Shown: positions 43,775 to 53,249 of the stretch, in pieces
Position numbering within the stretch: position 1 is the first letter of the stretch
Layout: every line of letters begins with the position of its first letter
The notes under the pieces: model-generated
Seen by the model: the letters and a program-made list of their open reading frames with translations, nothing else
Told to the model about the DNA's origin: nothing
Database searches by the model: none
Assembly: GCF_023630705.1 (NCBI RefSeq)
Contig: NZ_JALQEM010000037.1
Coordinates: 124,001-188,000 of the forward strand
From: Caballeronia sp. GAFFF1
GTDB taxonomy: Bacteria; Pseudomonadota; Gammaproteobacteria; Burkholderiales; Burkholderiaceae
Direction: 5' to 3'
Length of the DNA stretch: 64,000 nucleotides
Program-made: the position numbers and the translations under genes

Positions 43775-44791
43775 ATGGTTAAAGGTAAAGTAGTTCGCGC
43801 GGTGGACGTTGGCTATGGCAACACGAAATTTACGGTCGGAATGCTTGACGGCGGCCTGGACTCGATTTGTGACTTCTTTCCGTCGCTCACACCGACGGCG
43901 TTGCACATTGACTTCTCCCGCGCCATCGGGCGACAGCGGGATACGTTAAAAATCGAAATTGCAGGTGAAACGTACGAGTGTGGCAAAGATGTGCGTTTGG
44001 CGTTGGGTGGAGGCAGTCACGACCGCGTGCTTGACGAAGATTTCTGTTTGTCGAACCGGTATTTGGCGCTTGTACGGGCGGCGCTCGGGTACATGAGCCT
44101 GGATGAGATCGATTGCCTGGTGCTCGGCTTGCCATTGACGACCTACGGGGCCAAACGCCGCCTTCTTGAACAATTTATTGCGGGAGAGCACCGCTTAGGG
44201 AGCAAAACTGTGACGATTAACAAGGTCTCAGTTGTTCCTCAGCCGATGGGCGGCTTCTACGACTATGTCGTCCAAAACAATACGGCCGACGCCATCGATC
44301 ACGAAATGAACCTCATCATCGATCCCGGTTACTACACCTTGGATTGGGTGGTGTCCGAGGGCAGCAGGCCGATCGATTCGCGCTCGTCGGCAGTGAACGA
44401 GCAGGGCGCGTCTACCATCCTTACGGCGGTTCGCGACGCGATTGAGGCCGACCTCAACTGCGATCCGGGCGATATCATGCGCATCGACGAATCGCTGCGT
44501 ACCGGACGCGCTTTGCGCGTCCGCGGCCAGCAGGTCGAGCTCGAAAAATACCGTCCGCTGATGCGTCAAATCGCTGATTCCGCGGTGCATAAGCTCATCA
44601 GCGGCACGCGAGGCATCGTCGATATCGAGAATGTCATCCTTGTGGGCGGCGCAACTCATCTCTACCGGGACGCGGTAAAGGCTCGCTTCCCGAACCTCGA
44701 AGTGCATACGGGTGACAACCCCGTGTATGCGAACGTCCGTGGCTTTCAAATGTTGGGGGAGCAATGGCTGCGCTCGAACGGAAGCCGATGA
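43775..44791 (+). CDS. parM: ParM/StbA-like plasmid-segregation actin
   Basis: 338 residues of the actin-like ATPase family. Phosphate 1 motif is VRAVDVGYGNTKFTVG. Phosphate 2 is LIIDPGYYTLDWVV and the adenosine motif is VILVGGATHLY. ParM filaments push plasmid copies apart through an adaptor (ParR) on a centromere. Start is ATG 43775, three bases after an alternative GTG. The gene overlaps the ParR-like gene by 28 bases and is preceded by a promoter with a palindrome shared with the array at 42358-42699. It is a second partition system beside parAB. Confidence 0.88.
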   Translation: MVKGKVVRAVDVGYGNTKFTVGMLDGGLDSICDFFPSLTPTALHIDFSRAIGRQRDTLKIEIAGETYECGKDVRLALGGGSHDRVLDEDFCLSNRYLALVRAALGYMSLDEIDCLVLGLPLTTYGAKRRLLEQFIAGEHRLGSKTVTINKVSVVPQPMGGFYDYVVQNNTADAIDHEMNLIIDPGYYTLDWVVSEGSRPIDSRSSAVNEQGASTILTAVRDAIEADLNCDPGDIMRIDESLRTGRALRVRGQQVELEKYRPLMRQIADSAVHKLISGTRGIVDIENVILVGGATHLYRDAVKARFPNLEVHTGDNPVYANVRGFQMLGEQWLRSNGSR

Positions 44792-45180
44792 GACTTAACG
44801 GCATGGTGCACGACGTTCTCGATGCGGGGCTATATGACGCCTTATCCGCCGTCACGCCGCGCAAACGCATGTCGGTACTGCGCCGGCTTGCCAATCTAGG
44901 TCTAATGGTGGAGCAGGGGGTAATCGTGGCTGCTGCGGCCCCTGATGTGACAGGATCGGCCACCCCCGCGACGGTCGCCGAGCCAGGCCCGGTCGTGCCG
45001 CAGCGTAGCCCTGCGCCAGCGTCGTCGCCAGGAGCTGGCAACCAGGTTACGACCATTGGCGGTCGGAATGTGCCAGATGTCGCGACAGACGCAATCGCGC
45101 AGGAAGCGCCGATGCACAAGGGTTTGTCCGCCGGGCAACGCTCCCTCATGAAACGGATGGATATGTCGATCATGAACTAA
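44764..45180 (+). CDS. ParR/StbB-like partner of ParM
   Basis: 138 residues. The N-terminal 50 are helical and basic (VHDVLDAGLYDALSAVTPRK, RMSVLRRLANLGLM) and could hold the DNA-binding part. The middle is a long Ala/Pro/Gly linker and the last 25 residues are again basic and helical (SAGQRSLMKRMDMSIMN), a plausible ParM-binding tail. Sequence alone does not name the family; position after parM, a 28-base overlap and size match StbB/ParR adaptors. GGGGGAG lies right before ATG 44764. Confidence 0.7.
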   Translation: MAALERKPMRLNGMVHDVLDAGLYDALSAVTPRKRMSVLRRLANLGLMVEQGVIVAAAAPDVTGSATPATVAEPGPVVPQRSPAPASSPGAGNQVTTIGGRNVPDVATDAIAQEAPMHKGLSAGQRSLMKRMDMSIMN

Positions 45181-45729
45181 TGCGGTCGACGGTCATGGGC
45201 ACGAGCTGCCGGCGTATCAGCCGCTGGCGAAGGTTCTCTCATGCATCGGGCGCTGTTCCAGGCCCTTCAGTCGCGGCCACAGCAGCGATGAGGCGTCACC
45301 GGCTTCTCGCTAAAGCGAACGCCCGCTTGTCCGCTAGCCATATATGCTCTTGCGCGGTGGCGCCGTCACACGATCCGTCGTTGCTTCGCCGAAGTGATCG
45401 ATTCATCCTATTCTGCACTGGCCCAGGGAAGTCCCCCGCTTACGGCTGTCGGCGCGCGGCGTGAATCCTACGCGTCGTCGGGTGACGGGCTGAGCGCGCC
45501 CGGTTAGCGCGCGGCTTCGAAGGGGCCAGCCACCATTGCGGTTTTACGGGCGCGGCTCACCGCGAGGCCGCAGGGCGGTTGAATAGCCCCGGCGAGTGCT
45601 GCGTGCACGCTTCGCTGTGAAAAGGGTGATGCATCGCCGATGCGAGATGGTCGCACGGAAGCGGGCTGCTACCGGCTTTAGACTTTAAGCAGTAAGCATG
45701 GTTTGCCGCCTGCATCACAACCCGAGCTT
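45181..45729. other. Intergenic after parM-parR
   Basis: Only Arg-rich frames without ribosome sites. No repeat of the upstream arrays was found here. Confidence 0.4.
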
Positions 45730-46338
45730 CTACAGCGCAACTTCAATCTCTGGATGGAACCGCGCGTGGGCCTCGACAATCGACGGACTGTGCGCGCGAA
45801 AGGAAGTAGCCGTCAGTGGTTGATCGCTGAATTGGGTCATCACGGGATGAGTAACGATCGCGACATGGTGAAACTCTTCCAGCTCCAGCAGCTTGCCGAT
45901 GAGATCCGGCCGACGTGCGACAAAGTCAGACGGGCGGGACCAGTCGTATTTGTTCTCGGCCTTCTTGCCCTCGCTTGCCACCACCCACTTTTGCCAGTAG
46001 TCAGCGATCTTTCCGACGAGATCCTTGCTGATGCGCATCATGTTCAAGACATCATGATCTTTGACCGACGCAGGAGGCATGACCTTGGTGTACAACGGTC
46101 GCTGGAAACCCGCCAACAGATCGACCACAATCATTTCGAGTTGATGCGCATCGGCGTACTGACGCGCAAACATCAAGCCGTTCAAGCGTTGGTGTCCAGA
46201 CAGTCCCGTTATGAATCCGGGTAGCGACTTCTGAAGCGGCGTGGTAATCGAGCGCACCTGAATCCGGTGCGGGACGCTTGTCGGCTTGAAAAACTGCACG
46301 ACCGTGACGTCTATGGCCGGTCGCTTGGGCTTTACCAT
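45730..46338 (-). CDS. Hypothetical protein, 202 residues
   Basis: Unrecognised. From ATG 46338 it reads MVKPKRPAIDVTVVQFFKPT and continues with HRIQVRSITTPLQKSLPGFI, a helical middle (DVLNMMRISKDLVGKIADYW) and a C-terminus that includes HHVAIVTHPVMTQF. It has no signal or membrane segment. It begins 11 bases after the stop of the gene at 46350-46889, so they form an operon. An in-frame codon 30 bases upstream is less likely. Confidence 0.6.
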   Translation of the reverse strand: MVKPKRPAIDVTVVQFFKPTSVPHRIQVRSITTPLQKSLPGFITGLSGHQRLNGLMFARQYADAHQLEMIVVDLLAGFQRPLYTKVMPPASVKDHDVLNMMRISKDLVGKIADYWQKWVVASEGKKAENKYDWSRPSDFVARRPDLIGKLLELEEFHHVAIVTHPVMTQFSDQPLTATSFRAHSPSIVEAHARFHPEIEVAL

Positions 46339-46349
46339 TGATGTCGCCT

Positions 46350-46889
46350 TCACTGCTCTTTGCGCCACGTTCCGCGAGTAAACGGATCAGTCACACCCTG
46401 GCGGTCAGCAACTTCTGTCGCAATCTTGCGAAGCGCATTGCGTCGCTTGTCAGCCGAATCAGTGTCGAGCCTGCTCACTGCTTCCATCAAACGCTCAACG
46501 GGCTTTCCTACGGCACCCTGGTCGCCAAGCCACCGGTATGCGGCGGCTGGCTCACGCCCGTGAGCGATCGCATACTCTTTCTTATGGGAAGGATCCTCGG
46601 GATTGAACCCAAGTGAATGCATGTCGCGACGTATGTCTACGACCCGAGCCATGGGAATCGTTTCGGGATGCTCCAAGTAGAACAGGAGAAGGATGCAAAC
46701 GGCCATATCGTCGATAGGCTCGGACGGCTTTTTGTGCAATTCGGCCCATTTTTGCCGCTGCAAGCCGAGAAGTTCGCATGCGGCGCTGATCGTGAAGCCG
46801 TGCCTCGTACGCCACATTTCTAGATCGACTGGACGCACCGGTTGCAGTTTACTGGCCTTATTCATTTGCCTGCTTACGTATTGACGCAT
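46350..46889 (-). CDS. Putative helix-turn-helix protein
   Basis: About 179 residues from ATG 46889 (ATG 46865 is also possible). The region RPVDLEMWRTRHGFTISAAC with ELLGLQRQKWAELHK looks like a non-canonical helix-turn-helix. It is followed by helical DMAVCILLLFYLEHPETIPM and a charged C-terminal half. It is unrecognised by name and probably a regulator of the two-gene operon it heads. The open frame further upstream to 47063 is not protein-like. Confidence 0.55.
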   Translation of the reverse strand: MRQYVSRQMNKASKLQPVRPVDLEMWRTRHGFTISAACELLGLQRQKWAELHKKPSEPIDDMAVCILLLFYLEHPETIPMARVVDIRRDMHSLGFNPEDPSHKKEYAIAHGREPAAAYRWLGDQGAVGKPVERLMEAVSRLDTDSADKRRNALRKIATEVADRQGVTDPFTRGTWRKEQ

Positions 46890-47605
46890 TATCGACCTGA
46901 ACTCGCCGAGGGAATGCGTGGTGAACTCTCCAATCCGACTACGCCGAGCGCACCGCCTGGCGTTATTTATGTTGGCCAGCTTATCGCGGGCGACGAGGCT
47001 CAAAGGGAGAAAGACCGAAGCCCCAGGCCATTGACATAACCGCGAATTCGGCAAGCGATGCAATCATGCATTATACACAAGATGTTTTCATATCGCTAAG
47101 GCGATACGTAAGCCAGCAGTCGTAACACACTGGGTGGACGATTATTTCGCCGCCGGGACGGCACCGATCGAAACTTACAGGAAGAGGGCGATGCAGTAGA
47201 CCCGCGTGACTTTTCTCACGTTTTGAAACGATGCTCGGCGACCGCTTGACGGAGGCCGTGCTGCCGAACGCTGGCCACGCCATGGCGCCTGAACAGCCAA
47301 AAGCAATGGGCGATGCAAACTCGACCTTCGCCAAGCGCTTTAACCAGCGGGCTAATTGAATCGATGCGCGACTCTCTCGCCCCGGAGGATGACATCGAGG
47401 TCAGTCCGCGCGAGCTGACAAACTCGCGTGCCAACTGATGACGTGCCCCTACCGACTCAGCAATTCGCGCCGGTGGTGTCGATGCTTCGCTTCCATAACG
47501 CCCCTCACGAACTTGACGAACCCGAAGCAGGAGCACCAAAGATATGAAATCAGCGACGTTGAGCGAGCAGTGTGCTTGGTACGGCCACCTGCCCCCTCCG
47601 AGCGT
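46890..47605. other. Intergenic, nothing firm
   Basis: A minus-strand segment near 47080-47210 (VSFDRCRPGGEIIVHPVCYD) is protein-like but has no start or family. The rest shows no gene. Confidence 0.35.
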
Positions 47606-48933
47606 TTAGAGCGTAAGGCTCGATCTGTTCGCATCGAGCGCCGGCTGGTCTACTTCTTTCCGGCCGTCAACCAGTGTCTTTGACCACGTCGAGCAGAAAA
47701 CGTCGTCGCCGTTCTGGCCATCGAGTGACATCTGCAGGTACTGAAGCTTGGGATAGAACTGCGCCATGTAGCGCCGGGCGATCGCGTCGAACACGTTCCG
47801 CTCGTCGTGTGACAACCCGAGCTCGGCATGCCCGGTCGGGATGATGGCGTGATACGCGATAACCTTGGAATCCTCCCAGCATGGGGACTGGACCTTGGGG
47901 TTGGCCCCGTTCGTGAGCTTCGTGTACATGCCCACAATGGCAGCAAGCTTTTTTGGGACCTCGGCGTGCATCGACTGCGGCAGATACCGTCAGTCGGTGC
48001 CGATATAGATGACCATCTTGCGCTTCTCGTACAGCGACCGGGCCGAATCGTGCGTCTTCTTCGCCGACATGCCGTACCGCGCCGGCATTTCCGTCTGCAG
48101 CTTTGCGAGGTTGTACGGCAACGGCGGAGCCTGTTCGCAAGTGTTTTCTTGGTAATGGTCACGATGCCCGTCAGACCCGCGTCTAGCCGCGCGACATCGC
48201 CTCGGCTGAGCGCCGGTCGATGATGCGACCTTTCTCATCAATCGCGCGGTAGTCTGCGCCCTCGATGCCGCGTTTCCAGGTGAGCACGACGCCATCCGGT
48301 AGTTTGACCTTCGGAATGTAGTACGTATTAGGCTTGAAGTCGCGGATCTCGCGTCGCGCTTGATCACGAGCGCGAGCATCTGAATCGCCTCTAATCCGTT
48401 GACAATGCCCTCGGCGAAGTAGCGGCATTCGCCCACATCTCGCAGTCGGACGAGTGCCCCCTCATCGTTATTCCTGCGAGCCGACGGCGCGAGTGCAACC
48501 CTCAGCGATGCCTTATCCAAGGCTCGAAACACGACCCGCTCGACAGGCTTGCTTCGTCCGGCAATGGTTTTACGCCCCGCCGGGTCGAACCAGGCAACCG
48601 CGATCAGCTTGTCAGCAATGTATTGGTCAATATCGCGCGCGCCGCACGCGTTGACGATAATGTCCGCCTCGCGCAGGAGGCGGCCTGCGAGCTTCCGCTG
48701 CTCGTCCTTGCCATCCGGCCGCGTCGGTGTTCGGTGGGAAAATCTCCTATAGGGGTATGAATGTCGCGCCACACGTCGACAGGGACGCCGCCGAGCGGAA
48801 CCCAGTTTATGTGCGTTACCGTGTCGCTGTTCTTCAGCCGATAGGCGCCGTTGAGACGCTTGGTGATACCCAAGCATTCGGCGACGTGCTCGGCCACCGT
48901 CGAATCGTTAACGACATAACACCGCTTTTGCAT
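47606..48933 (-). pseudogene. topB: DNA topoisomerase III (TopB/TraE-like), extensively frameshifted
   Basis: Pieces of a type IA topoisomerase appear in order on the minus strand in several frames: MQKRCYVVNDSTVAEHVAEC (N-terminus at 48933), LAGRLLREADIIVNACGARD (Toprim area), RDFKPNTYYIPKVKLPDG, YNLAKLQTEMPARYGMSAKK with SARSLYEKRK, then SMHAEVPKKLAAIVGMY-like, VIAYHAIIPTGHAELG and ARRYMAQFYP. An intact TopB would be about 650-700 residues; only fragments can be made. Topoisomerase III genes are common in plasmid transfer and integrative-element backbones, so this marks an old mobile region. Confidence 0.75.
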
Positions 48934-49190
48934 ACTTAGCCACTCCCCGACATACGGCCAACAAACATCGGGCGAAACGCTCACTTATGAACCACTACGG
49001 CAAGGACCTTGCTCCCCTGTCTGTCATTGTTGGGAGCGATCGGTAGTTACGCGCAAACCGTTTCTCACATCGGCTTGTCCACGGCCCGAAGCCTGTGCGA
49101 ATCCGACCCGACGGCACTGCCGCACGCAAGAGGCTCGTCTAGCACAGGACATGCGCAGCATCCGGCGGTGGGCAAGTAATCGTCTGGCAG

Positions 49191-49703
49191 TCACTCCAAG
49201 TTCGCCCCTGCTTTCTCGATAGCCGCATCGATGGTCGCCTGCAATTCGAAAGTATCGGCCTCGATTTTCCCGACCTTTTCTTTCAGCACGGCGACGAGAC
49301 TAGCGTTCGCGAGCAAATCGGCGCCGGCCGGCGCATCTGCCAACGCATCTTTCACCTTCTGCTCGAGGGCTACATCAGCATGAGCCCGCTCGTGGGTCTC
49401 TTTCAAGGCCACCGACTTGTCGGGCCGCGCCCAAGCCGGCGGCTTGCCCGCGCTGGGCTCCCAATCTTCCATGAACACCTGGGCTGCGAAGATGCCAATT
49501 TCGTGCAGCGCTTTGAGCGCCAGACCGGCATCCCGGAACGCCCTTAGCTCGCGCTGCCGCGTTGTCACGAGATCGGCCTCGCCGGCACAGGTCACGAACT
49601 CGACGTAAAAGTAGTTTCCATACGCCGCTCGCACGTTGGCCGCGCGTATCCCACCAACACGCACGGCGAGCCGTGCCTGATCTATGTCGAACGCTTCGCG
49701 CAT
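49191..49703 (-). CDS. Hypothetical protein, 170 residues
   Basis: Unrecognised. ATG 49703 (MREAFDIDQARL) is chosen because GGTGGAGAG lies just upstream; the open frame continues to 49901 but without a ribosome site. It reads RAAYGNYFYVEFVTCAGEAD, then LKALHEIGIFAAQVFMEDWE and a long acidic, Ala-rich helical C-terminus. There is no signal peptide. It stands alone on the minus strand, opposite the AAA+/HAD operon. Confidence 0.5.
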   Translation of the reverse strand: MREAFDIDQARLAVRVGGIRAANVRAAYGNYFYVEFVTCAGEADLVTTRQRELRAFRDAGLALKALHEIGIFAAQVFMEDWEPSAGKPPAWARPDKSVALKETHERAHADVALEQKVKDALADAPAGADLLANASLVAVLKEKVGKIEADTFELQATIDAAIEKAGANLE

Positions 49704-49968
49704 CCCGCTCTCTCCACCGAAATGATCCATCGAAACGAAATCGCTATTGACAAACCCCATCCACGCATGATTAATATCATTACATGACGAAATATAATAT
49801 TTCCAATCCCGCGTGATGTCCAGCCTCTTCCCTCCGAACAGCCATGAGCCTTGCCAAATCCGCGTTTGCGCGTGAGCGTCACCCCTCATCTTCTCCGCCA
49901 CGGAGCAGAGTCACCCGCATGCCCCGTTCAGCTACCGGGGGCCCCACTGCGGCGACCGCTGGGCCGGG

Positions 49969-50223
49969 TTGCTCAACGACCTCTGCGGCAAGCTGCAACG
50001 CGAGACCGCCGAAAACGGATCATCCCAAGTCGTGGCACCGCAGGTGAAAGAAAAATCCGGAGCCATCTGCTTCTATGCCGCCGACCTCGCTGCCCGTCAA
50101 CGAAATCTAGTCCAAGCAGCGGAAGCGGCCAGCATGACCACCTGCGAGACGTGCGGCGCACCCGGCGCGCTGATCGATGGTCTGTGGGTCAAGACGCGAT
50201 GCCCGGGCCACGCGGCCGACTAA
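49969..50223 (+). CDS. Truncated or frameshifted Cys-rich hypothetical protein
   Basis: 84 residues from TTG 49969. The same frame is open upstream to about 49872 and reads HCGDRWAGLLNDLCGKLQ there, so the true 5' end may be earlier or may have been shifted from ATG 49844 (MSLAKSAFARER). Domains match the C-terminal half of the protein at 38176-38922: DRWAGLLNDLCGKLQ, VKEKSGAICFYA, MTTCETCGAPGAL and KTRCPGHA. The CxxC plus C/H set suggests zinc binding. Role unknown. It lies 36 bases before the AAA+ gene. Confidence 0.5.
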   Translation: MLNDLCGKLQRETAENGSSQVVAPQVKEKSGAICFYAADLAARQRNLVQAAEAASMTTCETCGAPGALIDGLWVKTRCPGHAAD

Positions 50224-50259
50224 GGGCCTAGGGCACAACGGCAACACCAGGAGAACGCA

Positions 50260-51258
50260 ATGCAAGACCGTATCAATTTTCTGAATCTCCGCGAGTTGAT
50301 TGGCATCGCGAAGCGGAGGAGCCCAGATCGCGACGAAGCGCGAAAGTTGAAGCAGTGGGCCGGACTCCTGCTGGAGCACGCAAACAAACGCTTCGGCGCG
50401 CAGCTCACCCCTGGCGTACAGGCTGGACTTCGAACACTTGCCGAACGGCACCCTAACTTTTCCGAAGCGGTAGATTTCGTGTCCGCCGAGATGGCATTTG
50501 CGCGTGCCGCCGGGCATGGGCTGTCGTTCGCGCGGCTGCTGCTCGTCGGCCCAGCCGGCACCGGCAAGACCACCTTCTGCCTTGAGCTGGCAAAACTACT
50601 TGGCGTGCCGTCTCAGGTAGCCTCCGTGAATAACGTCCAGACGTCGGCGTTTCTGACCGGAACGGAACGGCATTGGTCGAATAGCGAACCCGGCGCGGTG
50701 TTCCAGTTGCTTGCCAACAGCGCGTACATTAATCCGATCCTCGTCCTTGACGAGATCGACAAAGCGCATGGGCACCACCAAGGCTACGACCCGCTCAATG
50801 GGCTGTACACATTGCTGGAGCGCCGTACGGCGGAGCGCTTCTTCGATGCCGCTCTCCCCGGAGTGCATTTTGACGCGTCACGCATCAATTGGATTGCCAC
50901 CGCGAACTCGCTCGAGCCCATTCGTGCGCCGCTGCTGTCGCGCTTCAACGTCTTCCAGATTCGCCCACTTTCGGAAGATGAATTGCGCGAGGTCGTCGCA
51001 CGCATGTTCGGCGAACTGCTGGAAAACAATCCGGCCGTTGCTAGGCAGATTGACGGCGCGTTACCGGACGACGTACTGGACGCCCTGTGCGAAAAGCTCG
51101 GAACCGGCCGGGACATCGACCGCATGCTGCGGGTTCTGGTCGGCCGCACGTTGCAGGCCGGTGAGTCGGCCGTGTCCATCCGTTCCATTCCGGCCCATGC
51201 CGCGAAGATGCAGGGCGAGTATGGCAGCGAGCACCGCCGCCCGATTGGATTCTATTGA
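50260..51258 (+). CDS. AAA+ family ATPase
   Basis: A 332-residue AAA+ protein. Walker A GPAGTGKT is at 97-104, Walker B LVLDEIDK at 161-168, sensor 1 in INWIATANS, an arginine-finger area in RAPLLSRFNVFQI and sensor 2 near GTGRDIDRML. It resembles the ATPase core of Lon-like and ClpX-like proteins but has no protease domain, so it probably remodels or loads another protein. ATG 50260 has AGGAGA upstream. It is the first gene of an operon with a small protein and HAD-family genes. Its target is unknown. Confidence 0.85.
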   Translation: MQDRINFLNLRELIGIAKRRSPDRDEARKLKQWAGLLLEHANKRFGAQLTPGVQAGLRTLAERHPNFSEAVDFVSAEMAFARAAGHGLSFARLLLVGPAGTGKTTFCLELAKLLGVPSQVASVNNVQTSAFLTGTERHWSNSEPGAVFQLLANSAYINPILVLDEIDKAHGHHQGYDPLNGLYTLLERRTAERFFDAALPGVHFDASRINWIATANSLEPIRAPLLSRFNVFQIRPLSEDELREVVARMFGELLENNPAVARQIDGALPDDVLDALCEKLGTGRDIDRMLRVLVGRTLQAGESAVSIRSIPAHAAKMQGEYGSEHRRPIGFY

Positions 51259-51271
51259 GGAGCGCACCACC

Positions 51272-51616
51272 GTGAAGGACATTCTGGATTTGAATCTGGA
51301 TGGGCTGGACGAACAGATGGCGAAGATGCGCGACCAGGTCATGGACGCGCTACTCGACGGCTATCCGGCACTCGCCCGTCTGCAATTCGCCCGCACACGC
51401 GTTGGCACGAAGGATGAATCCTTTATCGTGCTCGACGCCTTGCCCACGGTCGTCAGGAACGCGTTCACAGAGGACTTCACCTGCGCGGCGTGCCTCATTC
51501 AGACGAAGTGGACGGTTGCCTCTCACAGGGATTGGGAGAAGTGGGTCGAACAGCTGAAAACATGCACGTACCCTCCCGCCGGTGACTTTCAACAAAACGC
51601 GGAGCAGGCGCAATGA
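51272..51616 (+). CDS. Small hypothetical protein in the AAA+/HAD operon
   Basis: 114 residues from GTG 51272, behind GAGGAG. It reads KDILDLNLDGLDEQMAKMRD, then YPALARLQFARTRVGTKDES and TCAACLIQTKWTVASHRDWE with a CxxC pair. No family is recognised. It follows the AAA+ gene by 13 bases and overlaps a tiny HAD fragment by 4 bases (ATGA), so it belongs to the operon and may be an adaptor of the ATPase. Confidence 0.6.
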   Translation: MKDILDLNLDGLDEQMAKMRDQVMDALLDGYPALARLQFARTRVGTKDESFIVLDALPTVVRNAFTEDFTCAACLIQTKWTVASHRDWEKWVEQLKTCTYPPAGDFQQNAEQAQ

Positions 51617-51729
51617 TCGCCTTTCTCGACTTCGATGGCGCGCTGCACCTTTTCGCCGAACGCCATACGCAACCGTATCGGGGCATTCAAAGTCTCGAAG
51701 ACGGATTAAACGACTACGCCTTCAAATGA
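51613..51729 (+). pseudogene. HAD-domain remnant of 38 codons
   Basis: Starts with MIAFLDFDGALHLF, the motif-I strand of HAD-type proteins (DxDG), and stops after 38 codons. It overlaps the preceding gene by 4 bases and is followed after 10 bases by a full HAD gene. It is probably the 5' stub of a lost HAD protein, though a real micropeptide cannot be excluded. Confidence 0.5.
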
Positions 51730-51739
51730 GGATCACGTC

Positions 51740-52603
51740 TTGACCAAACCAAATCTTTGCGCTCTGAAGGAAGTCGCCGTGGGCTATGGAACAGCGATGA
51801 CGGCCGCCGAACTGATTGGCGTTCTTCAAAGGATTCCGCAGGGCGCTCGTCTGACCGTGCATTTCTCCCAAAAAGGTATGCCTAACATGCGGGAAACCCT
51901 GCACCTGCTCGAATCGCCAAAGAACGCGACGCGACTACGCAACGCCATTGCTGAATTTCGAGAGGCGAAAGCGATCGAGGCTATGAAGAAGTTGCCACCA
52001 ACCGTGTCCAGTCTTGCCGACGTTAAGCTTGACACCGAGGTGCAGGCCGTCATTTTTGATGCGTTCGGGACGCTCTGCCGGATCACAAACGTGCGCAAGC
52101 CGTTTCTGCGCCTTTTCAATCTTGGCGAAAGACGAAACTTCTGGCGCGCGAGGAAGGCCGTCATGACGAAAGCCCTCGACCTGCGTGCAGGGGCGGAGGC
52201 GTTGGGACTAACCCCGCGGTCCGAAGTGATGACTGCACTGGAAGCCGACCTCGCTGCGGAGCTTGCCAGCATCGAGCTTTACCCCGAGACCATTGACGTG
52301 CTGACCAGCTTTCGCGAGCGCGGCATCAAGATCGCAATCGCGTCAAATCTCGCCATGCCGTATGCGGCCCCGCTTCTGGCCCTGCTGCCCTTCGAGTTGG
52401 ACGTCTATGCGTGGTCGTTCGAGGTTGGTCACCTGAAGCCGGATCGGCAGATCTTCGAATGGACGTGTGAACGGCTGGGCGTGCTCCCCGAAAACACCCT
52501 CATGATTGGGGACTCACTGACCTCAGATTATTACGGCGCGACGCGTGCCGGCCTACGCGCGATTCACCTCGGGCGTGACGCGGTACAAGGAATTCGAACT
52601 TGA
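51740..52603 (+). CDS. HAD-superfamily hydrolase with N-terminal extension
   Basis: 287 residues from TTG 51740, with GAGGA 9 bases upstream. The first 95 residues are an extra region (MTAAELIGVLQRIPQGARLT). The HAD domain follows: motif I VIFDAFGTL (nucleophile Asp), motif II IAIASNLAMP (Ser/Asn position), Lys in GHLKPDRQIFEW and motif IV MIGDSLTSDYYGA. It is haloacid-dehalogenase or phosphatase-like. It ends the AAA+ operon. The substrate is unknown; DNA- or nucleotide-end repair is one idea, but nothing in the sequence proves it. Confidence 0.8.
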   Translation: MTKPNLCALKEVAVGYGTAMTAAELIGVLQRIPQGARLTVHFSQKGMPNMRETLHLLESPKNATRLRNAIAEFREAKAIEAMKKLPPTVSSLADVKLDTEVQAVIFDAFGTLCRITNVRKPFLRLFNLGERRNFWRARKAVMTKALDLRAGAEALGLTPRSEVMTALEADLAAELASIELYPETIDVLTSFRERGIKIAIASNLAMPYAAPLLALLPFELDVYAWSFEVGHLKPDRQIFEWTCERLGVLPENTLMIGDSLTSDYYGATRAGLRAIHLGRDAVQGIRT

Positions 52604-53249
52604 CCCGCGGCTTTGTTAAGGAATTGCGCGACCGCTAACCAAAGAACCCTTTGCTTTATGTCACGGTGGACATGGACCAGCCCGGCGGTTCTCGCCTGGC
52701 CTAGTCCCGTAAAACGTTCGCTACGATTTGCACGGCCGAGAACTGGCTCTTCAATTCGCGAAACGTGGCTTTCGCTGACTGACCGGTTCGGAGAAAGGCG
52801 TCTGTCCGGAGTGGGTCGGGTCCAGCCGGCCAACGTCGGGCGGGAGCCGGCCATCTCCGGCCGTTCATCATTCGCGATGAGCCGTCATCCAAGCGACTGC
52901 TTCATGTCCGTTTGCTGCCGTTGGGTTGGCGTCGAAAATCAATGGTGACACCCGGCGTATGCGCGGAGTTCAGTGTCGTTCCCAAAAGATCCGCATGCTG
53001 CTCCGCCCGCCGAGCTCTTGAAGGGCGGGTGGCTGGCGGCGATGTAATGGCCCGGAAGGAGGCGCTCCCGCTGATACGCCCCGGACGACCCGGATTTCGC
53101 GGCCGGACTTGCACGTTCACTGCGCAAGTGATATTCCCAAGAAACACAACGTGGCACGTGGGCGATGCGATAGGAACAACGCCGATGAGCGCTCGACGAC
53201 GCATCCCGACCTTGCGACTCACCGGCATTGCGAATCAGCGGGGTGTTCT
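52604..53249. other. Intergenic at the join to chromosome-like genes
   Basis: About 645 bases without a supported gene. Inverted or repeated short CCGGC motifs occur around 52825-52865, but no defined element was recognised. Confidence 0.4.
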
